Shown: positions 27,968 through 36,819 of the stretch, in pieces
Layout: each line of letters starts with the position of its first letter
How positions within the stretch are numbered: position 1 is the stretch's first letter
Source: Clostridium sp. CM027
GTDB taxonomy: Bacteria; Bacillota; Clostridia; Clostridiales; Clostridiaceae
Direction: 5' to 3'
Assembly: GCF_024730565.1 (NCBI RefSeq)
Contig: NZ_CP077725.1
Location: 186,001-250,000, forward strand
DNA length: 64,000 nt
The notes under the pieces: model-generated
What the model saw: the letters and a program-made list of their open reading frames with translations, nothing else
Database searches by the model: none
What the model was told of the DNA's origin: nothing
Translations under genes and position numbers: made by a program

Positions 27968-28150
27968 TTATAAATTTTTCTCATATTGCTCTACCATTTT
28001 TTTTACCATCTCTCCACCAACAGAACCGCATTCTCTAGAAGTTAAGTTTCCATTATAATCAGTAAAATTTACTCCTAACTCTTTTGCAGTTTCCATTTTA
28101 AATGAATTTAATCCAGCTTTAGCTTCAGGTACTAACTTTCTGTTTGACAT
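27968..28150 (-). CDS. Alpha/beta-type small acid-soluble spore protein, divergent copy
   Basis: A 60-residue DNA-binding protein that coats and protects forespore DNA. It shows the N-terminal half KAGLNSFKMETAKELGV with the GPR protease region around the Glu of FKMET, and the C-terminal half SRECGSVGGEMVKKM. It differs from its two neighbours at many positions: the sequence is Glu-Cys-Gly where they have Gln-Asn-Gly. Cysteine is unusual in this protein family. The ribosome site is AGGAGTGATT before the ATG at 28150. An ACTATCATAA motif lies 33 bases upstream, shared with the third copy. Expression in the forespore under sigma-G is known for the family. Confidence 0.93.
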   Translation of the reverse strand: MSNRKLVPEAKAGLNSFKMETAKELGVNFTDYNGNLTSRECGSVGGEMVKKMVEQYEKNL

Positions 28151-28390
28151 TTGTTAATCACTCCTTTTATATTTTATTTTTGTTATGATAGTATCTTGTG
28201 CAGAAATTTATAAAATATAATAGAATACTTAAGGGAAATAAGGTAAGTACAACATTTTAAATTAATACCTGTTAGCATATGAAATATTTTAATAACATGC
28301 ATATAATTACATGTAATTAAGTTGGATTTTACTTCAATGTATTTAAATAAAGAGTACATATATTTATACAACTTAGGTCAAAATAGCAAA

Positions 28391-28425
28391 GTTAAGAGGC
28401 ATATAACTAGCATATACCTCTTAAC
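28391..28425 (-). terminator. Hairpin after the second SASP gene
   Basis: GTTAAGAGGCATAT (28391-28404) pairs with ATACCTCTTAAC-containing 28411-28425. Read on the minus strand it lies about 17 bases after the stop of the SASP gene, with only a short T-rich tail. Confidence 0.65.
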
Positions 28426-28441
28426 AATTTAGAATTTTAAA

Positions 28442-28627
28442 TTATAAGTTTTTTTCGTATTGTTCTACCATTTTTTTAACCATTTGTCCACCAACAGATC
28501 CATTTTGTCTAGAAGTAAGATCTCCGTTGTAACCCTCTGTTAAATTAACTCCAACTTCTTGAGCAGCTTCCATTTTAAATTTGTTTAAACCTGCTTTAGC
28601 CTGTGGTACTAATGTTTTGTTTGACAT
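28442..28627 (-). CDS. Alpha/beta-type small acid-soluble spore protein
   Basis: A 61-residue spore DNA-protecting protein. It has KAGLNKFKMEAAQEVGVNL, where the GPR germination protease is expected to cut after the Glu, and SRQNGSVGGQMVKKM with the conserved Asn-Gly. From residue 9 onward it is identical to the next copy at 28680-28865, so the two arose by a recent tandem duplication or are kept alike by gene conversion. Only 52 bases separate them. An upstream ACTATGTCAGTAA sequence is a degraded form of the motif before the other two copies, so it may partly depend on read-through from the third gene. Confidence 0.95.
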   Translation of the reverse strand: MSNKTLVPQAKAGLNKFKMEAAQEVGVNLTEGYNGDLTSRQNGSVGGQMVKKMVEQYEKNL

Positions 28628-28679
28628 TTATAAATCACTCCTTCTATATTTTATTTTTTTACTGACATAGTGTTTCTTA

Positions 28680-28865
28680 TTATAAGTTCTTTTCGTATTG
28701 TTCTACCATCTTTTTAACCATTTGTCCGCCAACAGATCCATTTTGTCTAGAAGTAAGATCTCCGTTGTAACCTTCTGTTAGATTAACACCAACTTCCTGA
28801 GCAGCTTCCATTTTAAATTTGTTTAAACCTGCTTTTGCTTGTGGTACCAAATTTCTGTTTGCCAT
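28680..28865 (-). CDS. Alpha/beta-type small acid-soluble spore protein
   Basis: A 61-residue SASP that differs from the neighbouring copy only near the N-terminus (MANRNLVPQ against MSNKTLVPQ). The C-terminal motif SRQNGSVGGQMVKKM and the GPR-site region are present. A strong AAAGGAGGG ribosome site precedes the ATG at 28865. The shared motif ACTATCATAA lies 34 bases upstream of the start and is a candidate for the -10 part of a forespore promoter. It is the first gene of the three-gene minus-strand group. Confidence 0.95.
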   Translation of the reverse strand: MANRNLVPQAKAGLNKFKMEAAQEVGVNLTEGYNGDLTSRQNGSVGGQMVKKMVEQYEKNL

Positions 28866-29087
28866 AATAAATTCCCTCCTTTTTTTTTGTAATTACTTTA
28901 TGATAGTAGTTTATCCCTATATTCTATTTTTATATTAGTGAATTGAAGGGTGATTTTGAAAATTATAAACCCTTTAGGAAATTATGGATAAGATGATTTT
29001 TAATAAATACTAAACTTTTTAGTCTAATTGGTATATAATGATTTAGTACATACTGCATAAAGTATGTTTTTTAGAAGGGGTGTTAAA

Positions 29088-30161
29088 GTGGAAAAACACA
29101 AAATAATAATGACCGGTGGCGGTTCAGCAGGACATGTAACACCAAATCTTGCACTTATACCAAAACTTAAAATGCTAGGTTATGAAGTTGAATATATTGG
29201 TACAAAAGAAGGTATTGAAAGAAAGATAATAGAGAGTGAAAATATAAAGTATTATCCTATATCTAGCGGGAAACTCCGAAGATATTTTGATGTGAAAAAC
29301 TTTACAGATCCTTTAAAAGTAATTAAGGGTATATTTGAAGCAAAAAAAATAATAAAAACACAAAAACCGGATATTGTTTTCTCTAAAGGCGGATTTGTTT
29401 CCGTACCTGTAGTGCTTGCTGCATTTTTTAATAAAGTACCTGTAATTGCTCATGAATGTGATATTACACCAGGACTTGCTAATAAATTAGTAGCTCCTTA
29501 CTGCACAAAAGTATGTGTAACTTTTCCAGAAGCATTAAATGAAATAAAAAATGGGAAAGGGGTAATAACTGGTAATCCTATAAGATACGAATTGTTTGAA
29601 GGAAGTAAAATAAAAGGGAATGAAATATGTGGATTTAAAAATAAAAAGCCAACATTAATGATTATTGGTGGTAGTTTAGGCTCTAAAGTTATAAATGAAG
29701 TTGTGAGGTCAATGCTTGAAAAATTAATTTTGGAGTATAATATTATTCATATCTGTGGAAGTGGTAATTTTGAAAAATCACTCCAAAGTAAAAATGGTTA
29801 TAAGCAGTTTGAATACACGACGGATGAATTGCCTCATTTATTAGCTAGTGCAGATATTGTAGTCTCTAGAGCAGGAGCAAATGTCATTTTTGAACTCTTA
29901 GCACTTAGAAAACCTAATTTATTAATTCCATTATCAGCTAAGGCTAGCCGTGGCGATCAAATACTTAATGCAAAATCTTTTGAAAAAAGCGGTTATAGTA
30001 TGGTTATTCAAGACGAGGAGTTAACGCCTGAAAATTTAGAAATGAAAATTAAAGAACTGTATAATGGTAGGTATAAATATATTGAAAAAATGAATTCTAG
30101 CAACACTGAAAAAAGCATTGATTTAATAGTAGAATTAATAGAAAAATATAGGAAAAGATGA
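29088..30161 (+). CDS. murG: Undecaprenyl-PP-MurNAc-pentapeptide GlcNAc transferase MurG
   Basis: Membrane-associated glycosyltransferase that converts lipid I to lipid II. The 357-residue protein starts [19 protein letters not shown], the N-terminal G-loop, and shows [27 protein letters not shown] and the UDP-GlcNAc-binding region [21 protein letters not shown] chose GTG 29088 because AGAAGGGG at 29073-29080 is 7 bases away and the protein then starts at the usual place; an ATG at 29064 overlaps that site. The gene stands alone, about 21 kb from the dcw cluster where murG lies in many bacteria, and has its own terminator. A TATAAT at 29034-29039 may be its -10. Confidence 0.95.
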   Translation: MEKHKIIMTGGGSAGHVTPNLALIPKLKMLGYEVEYIGTKEGIERKIIESENIKYYPISSGKLRRYFDVKNFTDPLKVIKGIFEAKKIIKTQKPDIVFSKGGFVSVPVVLAAFFNKVPVIAHECDITPGLANKLVAPYCTKVCVTFPEALNEIKNGKGVITGNPIRYELFEGSKIKGNEICGFKNKKPTLMIIGGSLGSKVINEVVRSMLEKLILEYNIIHICGSGNFEKSLQSKNGYKQFEYTTDELPHLLASADIVVSRAGANVIFELLALRKPNLLIPLSAKASRGDQILNAKSFEKSGYSMVIQDEELTPENLEMKIKELYNGRYKYIEKMNSSNTEKSIDLIVELIEKYRKR

Positions 30162-30190
30162 AGAAAGTAAAATTTCTTCATCTTTTTTTA
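30153..30190 (+). terminator. Intrinsic terminator of murG
   Basis: AAAAGATGAAGAAA (30153-30166) pairs with TTTCTTCATCTTTT (30173-30186), followed by T. The stem overlaps the murG stop codon. Confidence 0.9.
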
Positions 30191-30336
30191 TTTAATAAAA
30201 TCATAAATATTATTTAAAAAGCAACATTTTTTATATAAAAAACAAAAAAGAGTGCAAACTGTAATTATAAGAATATGTTTTTGCTTATTATATAAATATA
30301 AAATATTTTTACAATGTAAAATAAAGGAGAAAAAAG

Positions 30337-31728
30337 ATGGAACTTCAATGTTTAGGAGCAGCAGAATGCGTTACAGGGTCATGTCATTTGATAAAAGTGC
30401 GAAATAAAACTATTTTATTGGATTGTGGATTATACCAAGGAAGAGACGGAGACCATGGAAAAAATGAAAAGTTTCAATTTAACCCGAAAGATATAGATTT
30501 AGTTATATTATCTCATGCTCACATAGACCATAGTGGTAGAATTCCTTTACTATATAGGAAGGGATTTAAAGGCGAAATAATTTGCACAAAAGCTACAATG
30601 GAATTATGTCAGGTGATGCTAACAGATAGTGGTCATATTCAGGAGATGGAAGTAGCGTGGAAAAATAGAAAACTCAAAGAAAGAGGGTTACAACCTAAAG
30701 AAACATTGTATTCTTCCAAAATTGCAGAAGAATGTTTAAAACTCTTTAAAAGTTATTCATATAACGCAGAAATAAAACCTTTCGATGGATTAACAGTTAT
30801 CTTTAAGGATGCAGGGCATCTATTGGGGTCAGCTATTATAGAGCTTCAAATGGAAGAGAAAGAAGGCTCAAATATTAAACTTGTTTATAGTGGTGACTTG
30901 GGTAATTTTAACATACCGCTTATAAATGATCCTACATTTATTGGCGCTGCAGACTATGTAATTATGGAAACAACCTATGGAGATAAAGTGCATAATAATT
31001 TCGAAAATGTAATGAAAGAATTATCAGATATAGTAAAAAAAACTTTCGATAGAGGAGGAAATGTTATAATCCCATCTTTTGCAGTAGGTAGAACCCAAGA
31101 GGTTCTATATGCATTGAATAAGTATATTGAAGAGGGGCTGGTTAAAAACTGCTACGTATATGTGGATAGTCCTCTTGCGGAAAAAGCGACAAAAATATTT
31201 GAAAATAACAGAGAAATTTTTGATGATGAGGCAAAGGAATTAGAAAAACATGATACTAACATACTGGATTTTGAGGGGTTAAAATTTACTCATTCCTCAG
31301 AAGAATCTATGGAATTAAATAAAATGCAAAGGGGGATAGTAATAATATCTACAAGCGGAATGTGTGATGCAGGTAGAATAAAACATCATTTAAAGCATAA
31401 TTTATGGAGAAGCGAAAGCTCAATAGTATTTGTAGGATATCAAGCTGAGGGTACTTTGGGTCGTGAAATTTTAGAAGGGAATAAAATGGTAAAAATTTTT
31501 GGGAAAGATATTTCGGTTGCAGCGTCAATATATAATTTGCAAAGCCTTTCTGGCCATGCAGATAGAAATGGTTTAATTAATTGGATAAAAAATATTGAGG
31601 GAAAACCTAAACAGGTTTTTCTTGTACATGGTGACGAAAATTCTCAAAAAAGTTTTAAAGAATTATTAGATTTAAAAGGATACGAGTCTGTAATTGTTAA
31701 GAGTGGAGAAAAATATAAGCTAGAATAA
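30337..31728 (+). CDS. Beta-CASP metallo-beta-lactamase-fold hydrolase (probable RNase)
   Basis: A 463-residue protein of the CPSF73/YSH1-like group. Metal-binding motif 2 is H60-A-H62-I-D64-H65. Motif 3 lies in DAGHLLGSA and motif 4 in VYSGDLGN. The beta-CASP part shows ETTYGD, IPSFAVGRTQEVLYAL, STSGMCDAGRI, and the late SGHADRNGLI and VHGDENSQ with the motif C His. The RMMBL tail is at the C-terminus. Family members cut RNA endo- or exonucleolytically, but many bacterial ones of this length are not characterised. It is a single gene with an AAAGGAGA ribosome site. It is not RNase J, which is longer and lacks this spacing. Confidence 0.85.
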   Translation: MELQCLGAAECVTGSCHLIKVRNKTILLDCGLYQGRDGDHGKNEKFQFNPKDIDLVILSHAHIDHSGRIPLLYRKGFKGEIICTKATMELCQVMLTDSGHIQEMEVAWKNRKLKERGLQPKETLYSSKIAEECLKLFKSYSYNAEIKPFDGLTVIFKDAGHLLGSAIIELQMEEKEGSNIKLVYSGDLGNFNIPLINDPTFIGAADYVIMETTYGDKVHNNFENVMKELSDIVKKTFDRGGNVIIPSFAVGRTQEVLYALNKYIEEGLVKNCYVYVDSPLAEKATKIFENNREIFDDEAKELEKHDTNILDFEGLKFTHSSEESMELNKMQRGIVIISTSGMCDAGRIKHHLKHNLWRSESSIVFVGYQAEGTLGREILEGNKMVKIFGKDISVAASIYNLQSLSGHADRNGLINWIKNIEGKPKQVFLVHGDENSQKSFKELLDLKGYESVIVKSGEKYKLE

Positions 31729-31886
31729 CGAGTAAGACCTTATAGTATTGATAAAAAAATAACAATTAATGGCTAAAATTGATATATTCTAATATGTAAA
31801 CGTACAGTAGGATGCTAGTGGAAGTCAGTTGTTTTATTATTGTATGAAAAAAATAAAGAAGAATACACCAATTATAACAAAAAAAC

Positions 31887-31914
31887 TTGAATATTTTTCA
31901 TTTTGATGTATAAT
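31887..31914 (+). promoter_or_regulatory. Promoter of the flavodoxin gene
   Basis: TTGAAT (31887-31892), a 16-base spacer and TATAAT (31909-31914), about 50 bases before the flavodoxin start. Confidence 0.65.
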
Positions 31915-31964
31915 TAAGGGGTAATATAAACTATCTAATAATATGAAAGTATGGGGTGATAGTA

Positions 31965-32390
31965 ATGAAAAAATTAACAATAATTTATTTGAGCAATGGT
32001 GGAAACGTTGAAGTTTTAGCTAATCACATTGCTAAAGGTGCAAAAGATGCAGGGGCTGAGGTTCTAGTTAAATTAGCTAGTGAAGCTACAGTTGAAGATG
32101 TAACTAGAGCAGATGCAGTTGCGTTTGGAAGTCCATCAATGGATAATAATAGAATTGATCAACTAGAGATGCAACCTTTTATTGATAAGTTTAAATTAAT
32201 CCCAATTAATAATAAAGTCACAGCTTTATTTGGATCTTATGGATGGGATAATGGAGAATTTATGAACAAATGGGTAAGTCTAATGAAAGAATATGAATTT
32301 AATGTTATACAAAGCTTAACTGTTAATGAAGCTCCTACTAATGAACAATTAGTTAAAGCAGAAGAAATGGGTAGAATGTTAGCTAAGTAA
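31965..32390 (+). CDS. Short-chain flavodoxin-like protein, atypical FMN phosphate loop
   Basis: A 141-residue flavodoxin-fold electron carrier. The pattern IIYLSNGGNVEVLANHI at the N-terminus lies where flavodoxins have the FMN phosphate loop (S/T-x-T-G-N-T), but here it is Ser-Asn-Gly-Gly-Asn-Val. The 50s loop reads AFGSPSMDNNRIDQLEMQPF, with the usual GSPSM, and the last loop is FGSYGWDNGEFMNKW, which is typical. ATG 31965 was chosen over GTG 31956, since GGGGTGAT lies just ahead of it. It is followed at about 200 bases by the PFOR gene, for which flavodoxin can be an electron acceptor under iron limitation. Confidence 0.85.
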   Translation: MKKLTIIYLSNGGNVEVLANHIAKGAKDAGAEVLVKLASEATVEDVTRADAVAFGSPSMDNNRIDQLEMQPFIDKFKLIPINNKVTALFGSYGWDNGEFMNKWVSLMKEYEFNVIQSLTVNEAPTNEQLVKAEEMGRMLAK

Positions 32391-32460
32391 CTTTTTATTA
32401 CAGAAATATGTAATAATGAGGTAGTTTGCAAATTATGTAGATTATAAAAGCCTATCATGG

Positions 32461-32492
32461 CTAGCTAATGCTTAGGAGTGTTAGCTAGTTTT
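32461..32492 (+). terminator. Probable terminator after the flavodoxin gene
   Basis: CTAGCTAA (32461-32468) pairs with TTAGCTAG (32481-32488), followed by four T. The T run is short, so read-through into the PFOR gene is possible. Confidence 0.55.
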
Positions 32493-32598
32493 GCACAAAA
32501 CCTGTTAGAAAGTTATTATTTTAGGTGTAGAGTTATTTTTAATACAATACGCTTATTTGTAATTCTGATAAAATTATTTAAGAAAGAAGGCCTATTAA

Positions 32599-35500
32599 AT
32601 GAGAAAAATGAAAACTATGGACGGGAATACAGCAGCAGCACACGTTGCCTATGCATATACTGATGTGGCAGCAATTTACCCAATAACACCATCTTCAACA
32701 ATGGCAGAGTATTGTGATGAATTAGCAGCTAAAGGAACAAAGAATGTATTTGGTCAAAAAGTTAAAATGATGGAAATGCAATCAGAAGCGGGAGCTGCAG
32801 GAGCAGTTCATGGTTCACTTCAAACAGGAGCATTAACTTCAACTTTTACTTGCTCTCAAGGATTATTATTAATGATCCCAAATATGTATAAAATAGCAGG
32901 AGAACTTTTACCTGGAGTATTCCATGTAGCTGCTAGAGCATTAACTACTCACGCACTTAATATTTTTGGAGATCATCAAGACGTAATGGCTACAAGACAA
33001 ACTGGATTTGCTTTACTTGCATCTAATAGTGTACAAGAAGTAATGGATCTTTCACCAGTTGCTCATTTAACAGCTATCGAAGGGAAAATTCCTTTTGTGA
33101 ACTTCTTTGATGGATTTAGAACTTCCCATGAAATACAAAAAATTGAGGCATGGGATTATGAAACTCTAGGAAGTTTGTTAAACAAAGAATCACTAGAAGC
33201 ATTTAGAAATAGTGCAATGAATCCAGAACATCCTGTAACTCGTGGAACAGCACAAAATCCAGACGTTTATTTCCAAGGAAGAGAAGCTTCAAACACATTC
33301 TATGATGTTCTTCCAGAAAAAGTTGAAACATGTATGGGAAAAATAAATTCATTAATCGGAACTGACTACCATTTATTTAATTACTATGGTGCACCTGATG
33401 CAGATAGAATAATAATAGCAATGGGATCAGTTTGTGAAACAATTGAAGAAACTATAGATTATTTAAATGCAAAAGGAGAAAAGGTTGGAGTGCTTAAAGT
33501 ACATCTTTTCAGACCATTCTCATTAGATCATTTCTTTAAATACATACCTAAAACAGTTAAGAAAATATCAGTACTTGATAGAACAAAAGAGCCAGGATCA
33601 ATTGGAGAACCATTATTCCAAGATGTTAGAAGTGCTTATTTTGATAAAGAAAACAGACCAGTTATAGTTGGTGGAAGATATGGACTCGGTTCAAAAGATA
33701 CTACTCCAGCTCAAATTGTTGCTGTATATGATGCTTTAAAAGCGGAGTCTCCAGTAAATAACTTTACTATAGGAATAGTTGATGATGTTACTAACAAATC
33801 ACTTACAATTGGAGAAGCTATAACAACAACACCTGAAGGAACTAAAGAATGTAAATTCTGGGGCCTTGGATCAGATGGTACTGTCGGAGCTAACAAAAGT
33901 GCAATAAAAATCATAGGAAACCATACAGATATGTTTGCTCAAGCGTACTTTGCATATGATTCTAAAAAATCAGGTGGAGTAACAATTTCTCACTTAAGAT
34001 TTGGTAAGAAAGCTATAAAATCAACATATTTAATTAGTTCTGCAAACTATGTTGCTTGTGGTAATCAAGCTTATGTAACTAAATATGATGTTTTAAAAGG
34101 AATTAAAGATGGTGGAACATTCCTATTAAATTGCATATGGAATATGGAAGATTTAGAAATACATTTACCAGCTTCAATGAAGAGATATATTGCTAATCAC
34201 AATATCAACTTCAATACTATTGATGCAGTTGGAATAGCTGGAGAGATAGGTCTTGGCGGAAGAGTTAACATGATAATGCAATCTGCTTTCTTTGAACTTG
34301 CAGACATTATCCCTGTAGAAGATGCAGTTAAGTATCTTAAAGCAGCTGTTATTACATCTTACGGTAAAAAAGGCGAAAAAGTTATTAACATGAATAATGC
34401 AGCAATTGATAAAGGTGTTCAATCAGTTGTTAAAATTAATGTTCCAGAGAGCTGGAAAACTGTTAAAGATAATAATGAAACAGAAGAAGCTAGACCAGAT
34501 TTCGTTAAAAATATTGCTGATGTAATGAACAGACAAGAAGGAGACTCTTTACCAGTTAGTGCATTTGTTGGAATAGAAGATGGAACACTAATGCCAGGAA
34601 CAGCTGCATTTGAGAAGAGAGGAATTGCTGTTAATGTACCAGAATGGCAAGTAGATAAATGTATACAATGTAATCAATGTGCGTATGTATGTCCACATGC
34701 TGTAATAAGACCTTTCTTAACAAATGATGAAGAACTTAAAAATGCTCCAAAGACTTATGAAAGTAAAAAAGGTGTAGGTAAGGGTTTTGAAGGTCTACAT
34801 TTTTCAATAGGTATAAGTAATGAAGATTGTAGCGGCTGTGGTAACTGTGCAGAAGTATGCCCTGCAAAAGAAAAAGCTTTAATCATGAAGCCATATGCGT
34901 CTCAAGTAGATAAAATGCCAAATTGGAAATTCAATATAAATTTACCTAAGAAAGAAAATCCAATGGGAACATCAAATGTTAAGGGAAGCCAATTTGAGCA
35001 ACCATTAATGGAATTCAGCGGAGCTTGTGCTGGATGTGGAGAAACACCATATGCTAAACTTATTACTCAATTATTTGGAGATAGAATGCTCATTGCGAAC
35101 GCTACAGGATGTTCTTCAATTTGGGGAGGAAGTTCACCAGCTTCACCATACACAGTTAATAAATGTGGTAAGGGACCAGCTTGGGCTAACTCATTATTTG
35201 AAGATAATGCTGAATTTGGATTTGGAATGTTCCTTGGAACTAGCCAATTAAGAAATAAAGTTGAAATGTCAGCTAAAGAAGCATTAACAATGAAAACAAG
35301 TGATGAATTAAAATCAGTTCTTAATGAATGGATTGAAAATAAGGAAGATGCTGAGGGTTCAAAAGCTGCAACATCTAAAATGCTACCATTATTAAACGCT
35401 GAAAAAGACAATAATGAAGCATTAAAAGAAATATTCAGTAAGAGAGATCATTTAGTTAAAAAATCTCAATGGATATTTGGTGGAGATGGCTGGGCTTATG

Positions 35501-36111
35501 ATATAGGATTTGGTGGAGTTGATCATGTATTAGCATCTGGTGAAGATGTAAATATATTTGTATTTGATACAGAAGTATATTCAAATACAGGAGGTCAATC
35601 ATCAAAATCTACTCCAACTGCTGCTGTTGCGAAGTTTGCAGCAACTGGTAAGAGAACTAAGAAAAAAGATTTAGGTATGATGGCAATGACTTACGGATAC
35701 GTTTATGTTGCTCAAATAGCTATGGGTGCTGATAAAGCTCAAACACTAAAAGCTATAAAAGAAGCAGAAGCTTATAAAGGACCATCACTTATAATTGCTT
35801 ATGCTCCATGTATCAATCACGGTCTTAAGGTTGGAATGGGTTGTACACAACTTGAAACTAAGAGAGCTGTTGAATCTGGATACTGGGCTATGTATAGATT
35901 TAATCCAACTTTAAAAGAAGCAGGAAAGAATCCATTTATATTAGACTCTAAAGAACCAACTACTTCATTTAGAGAATACTTAATGGGTGAAGTAAGATAT
36001 TCTTCACTAGCAAAAACATTCCCAGAAGTAGCAGAAGAATTATTTGTTAAAACAGAAAATGATGCTAAGGAAAGATTAGCAGGATACAAAAAACTTGCTA
36101 GTGAAAAATAG
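32599..36111 (+). CDS. nifJ: Pyruvate:ferredoxin (flavodoxin) oxidoreductase, single chain
   Basis: Oxidises pyruvate to acetyl-CoA and CO2, passing electrons to ferredoxin or flavodoxin; central to clostridial fermentation. The 1170-residue chain has all fused domains: N-terminal YPITPSSTMAEY, gamma-like region, a two-cluster ferredoxin domain with CIQCNQCAYVCPHA and CSGCGNCAEVCPAKE around residues 690-755, and the TPP domain with GACAGCGETPYAKL, GGDGWAYDIGFGGVDHVL and YSNTGGQSSKSTPT. The fourth cluster cysteine lies in the C-terminal APCINHG. Codon use is more biased and the DNA a little more GC-rich than its neighbours, as expected for a highly expressed gene. A strong terminator follows. 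Confidence 0.97.
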   Translation: MRKMKTMDGNTAAAHVAYAYTDVAAIYPITPSSTMAEYCDELAAKGTKNVFGQKVKMMEMQSEAGAAGAVHGSLQTGALTSTFTCSQGLLLMIPNMYKIAGELLPGVFHVAARALTTHALNIFGDHQDVMATRQTGFALLASNSVQEVMDLSPVAHLTAIEGKIPFVNFFDGFRTSHEIQKIEAWDYETLGSLLNKESLEAFRNSAMNPEHPVTRGTAQNPDVYFQGREASNTFYDVLPEKVETCMGKINSLIGTDYHLFNYYGAPDADRIIIAMGSVCETIEETIDYLNAKGEKVGVLKVHLFRPFSLDHFFKYIPKTVKKISVLDRTKEPGSIGEPLFQDVRSAYFDKENRPVIVGGRYGLGSKDTTPAQIVAVYDALKAESPVNNFTIGIVDDVTNKSLTIGEAITTTPEGTKECKFWGLGSDGTVGANKSAIKIIGNHTDMFAQAYFAYDSKKSGGVTISHLRFGKKAIKSTYLISSANYVACGNQAYVTKYDVLKGIKDGGTFLLNCIWNMEDLEIHLPASMKRYIANHNINFNTIDAVGIAGEIGLGGRVNMIMQSAFFELADIIPVEDAVKYLKAAVITSYGKKGEKVINMNNAAIDKGVQSVVKINVPESWKTVKDNNETEEARPDFVKNIADVMNRQEGDSLPVSAFVGIEDGTLMPGTAAFEKRGIAVNVPEWQVDKCIQCNQCAYVCPHAVIRPFLTNDEELKNAPKTYESKKGVGKGFEGLHFSIGISNEDCSGCGNCAEVCPAKEKALIMKPYASQVDKMPNWKFNINLPKKENPMGTSNVKGSQFEQPLMEFSGACAGCGETPYAKLITQLFGDRMLIANATGCSSIWGGSSPASPYTVNKCGKGPAWANSLFEDNAEFGFGMFLGTSQLRNKVEMSAKEALTMKTSDELKSVLNEWIENKEDAEGSKAATSKMLPLLNAEKDNNEALKEIFSKRDHLVKKSQWIFGGDGWAYDIGFGGVDHVLASGEDVNIFVFDTEVYSNTGGQSSKSTPTAAVAKFAATGKRTKKKDLGMMAMTYGYVYVAQIAMGADKAQTLKAIKEAEAYKGPSLIIAYAPCINHGLKVGMGCTQLETKRAVESGYWAMYRFNPTLKEAGKNPFILDSKEPTTSFREYLMGEVRYSSLAKTFPEVAEELFVKTENDAKERLAGYKKLASEK

Positions 36112-36124
36112 TATTTAAAATTAT

Positions 36125-36170
36125 AAAGTAAAAGGAAGATGGATTAAATTTCATCTTCCTTTTACTTTTA
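36125..36170 (+). terminator. Intrinsic terminator of the PFOR gene
   Basis: AAAGTAAAAGGAAGATG (36125-36141) pairs with CATCTTCCTTTTACTTT (36152-36168), with a 10-base loop. Confidence 0.88.
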
Positions 36171-36262
36171 AATAAAATAATAAAAAGAATTCAAAAAACC
36201 CTTTTATTATTTTATCATTTAGGGTAGAATTAAACTATACTCAAAGTAGGAGGTACTACATT

Positions 36263-36673
36263 ATGAATGAAGATAAAAAAACATCATGCGGATGCGGATG
36301 CGGTGATCACGAACAGGACCAAGAAAATAAAGGTTGTGGATGCGGTGGTCATGAACATGACGAGAATGAAGGCTGTGGATGCGGTGGTCACGAACATGAC
36401 GAGAATGAAGGTTGTGGATGTGGTTGTGGCGAGGGCGAAGCTTTAACAGTAGATTTAGAAGATGAAAATGGGAACATAGTTCCTTGTGAAATAGTAGATG
36501 GATTTACTTATAAAGATAATGAATTTGCGCTAGTTCAAAATCCTGAGGATGATTCAATATATCTTTTCAAAGTAATTGGAGATGAAGAAACAGGTGAGTT
36601 AGTTATCCCTGAAGATGAAGAATTCGCAGAAGTAACTGCATATTATGAAGAATTGATTAAAAGCGAAAAGTAA
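36263..36673 (+). CDS. DUF1292 protein with Cys/His-rich repeat head
   Basis: A 136-residue acidic protein in two parts. Residues 1-57 are built of C-G-C-G-C-G and G-H-E-H-D-E-N-E units, giving about 15 Cys and several His, which should bind metal ions. Residues 58-136 match the small DUF1292/YrzB domain: LTVDLEDENGN, CEIVDGFTYKDNEFALVQNP, a middle strand SIYLFKV, and a final EVTAYYEEL. DUF1292 proteins occur widely in Firmicutes without a known function. It is a single gene with TAGGAGG before the ATG. A metal-storage, metal-buffer or chaperone role is inference from composition alone. Confidence 0.8.
   Translation: MNEDKKTSCGCGCGDHEQDQENKGCGCGGHEHDENEGCGCGGHEHDENEGCGCGCGEGEALTVDLEDENGNIVPCEIVDGFTYKDNEFALVQNPEDDSIYLFKVIGDEETGELVIPEDEEFAEVTAYYEELIKSEK
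36332..36409 (+). repeat. Tandem 39-bp repeat within the DUF1292 gene
   Basis: Two units, 36332-36370 and 36371-36409, differ at two bases, and a partial third unit follows. Each encodes 13 residues GCGCGGHEHDENE. The in-frame unit length allows expansion and loss without frameshift. Confidence 0.95.
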
Positions 36674-36675
36674 TT

Positions 36676-36723
36676 CTTAAAAAGAGTCGTTGCAAATGCA
36701 TCGGCTCTTTTTAAGTTTTTTTA
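36676..36723 (+). terminator. Intrinsic terminator after the DUF1292 gene
   Basis: CTTAAAAAGAGTCG (36676-36689) pairs with CGGCTCTTTTTAAG (36702-36715), then seven T. Confidence 0.9.
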
Positions 36724-36819
36724 AAAGAATTAATAGCGATCTTATGGTAATAATGTTAATATTGTTGCTTTAAAAGTAATATTGCGGCGGCCCAGGAGAG
36801 GATTAAAGGAGGATAAATA

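Noticed and set aside
28183-28371. 62-codon minus-strand frame between two SASP genes
   Set aside because: No ribosome binding site, very AT-rich, and no recognisable motif; it overlaps the likely promoter of the first SASP gene.
32478-32663. 61-codon plus-strand frame before the PFOR gene
   Set aside because: It overlaps the PFOR start in another frame, covers the flavodoxin terminator and lacks a ribosome site.
36263-36430. CRISPR-like or VNTR non-coding repeat
   Set aside because: The 39-bp repeats are in frame, encode Cys/His units, and have no spacers. No CRISPR-like repeat-spacer array was seen elsewhere in the window.
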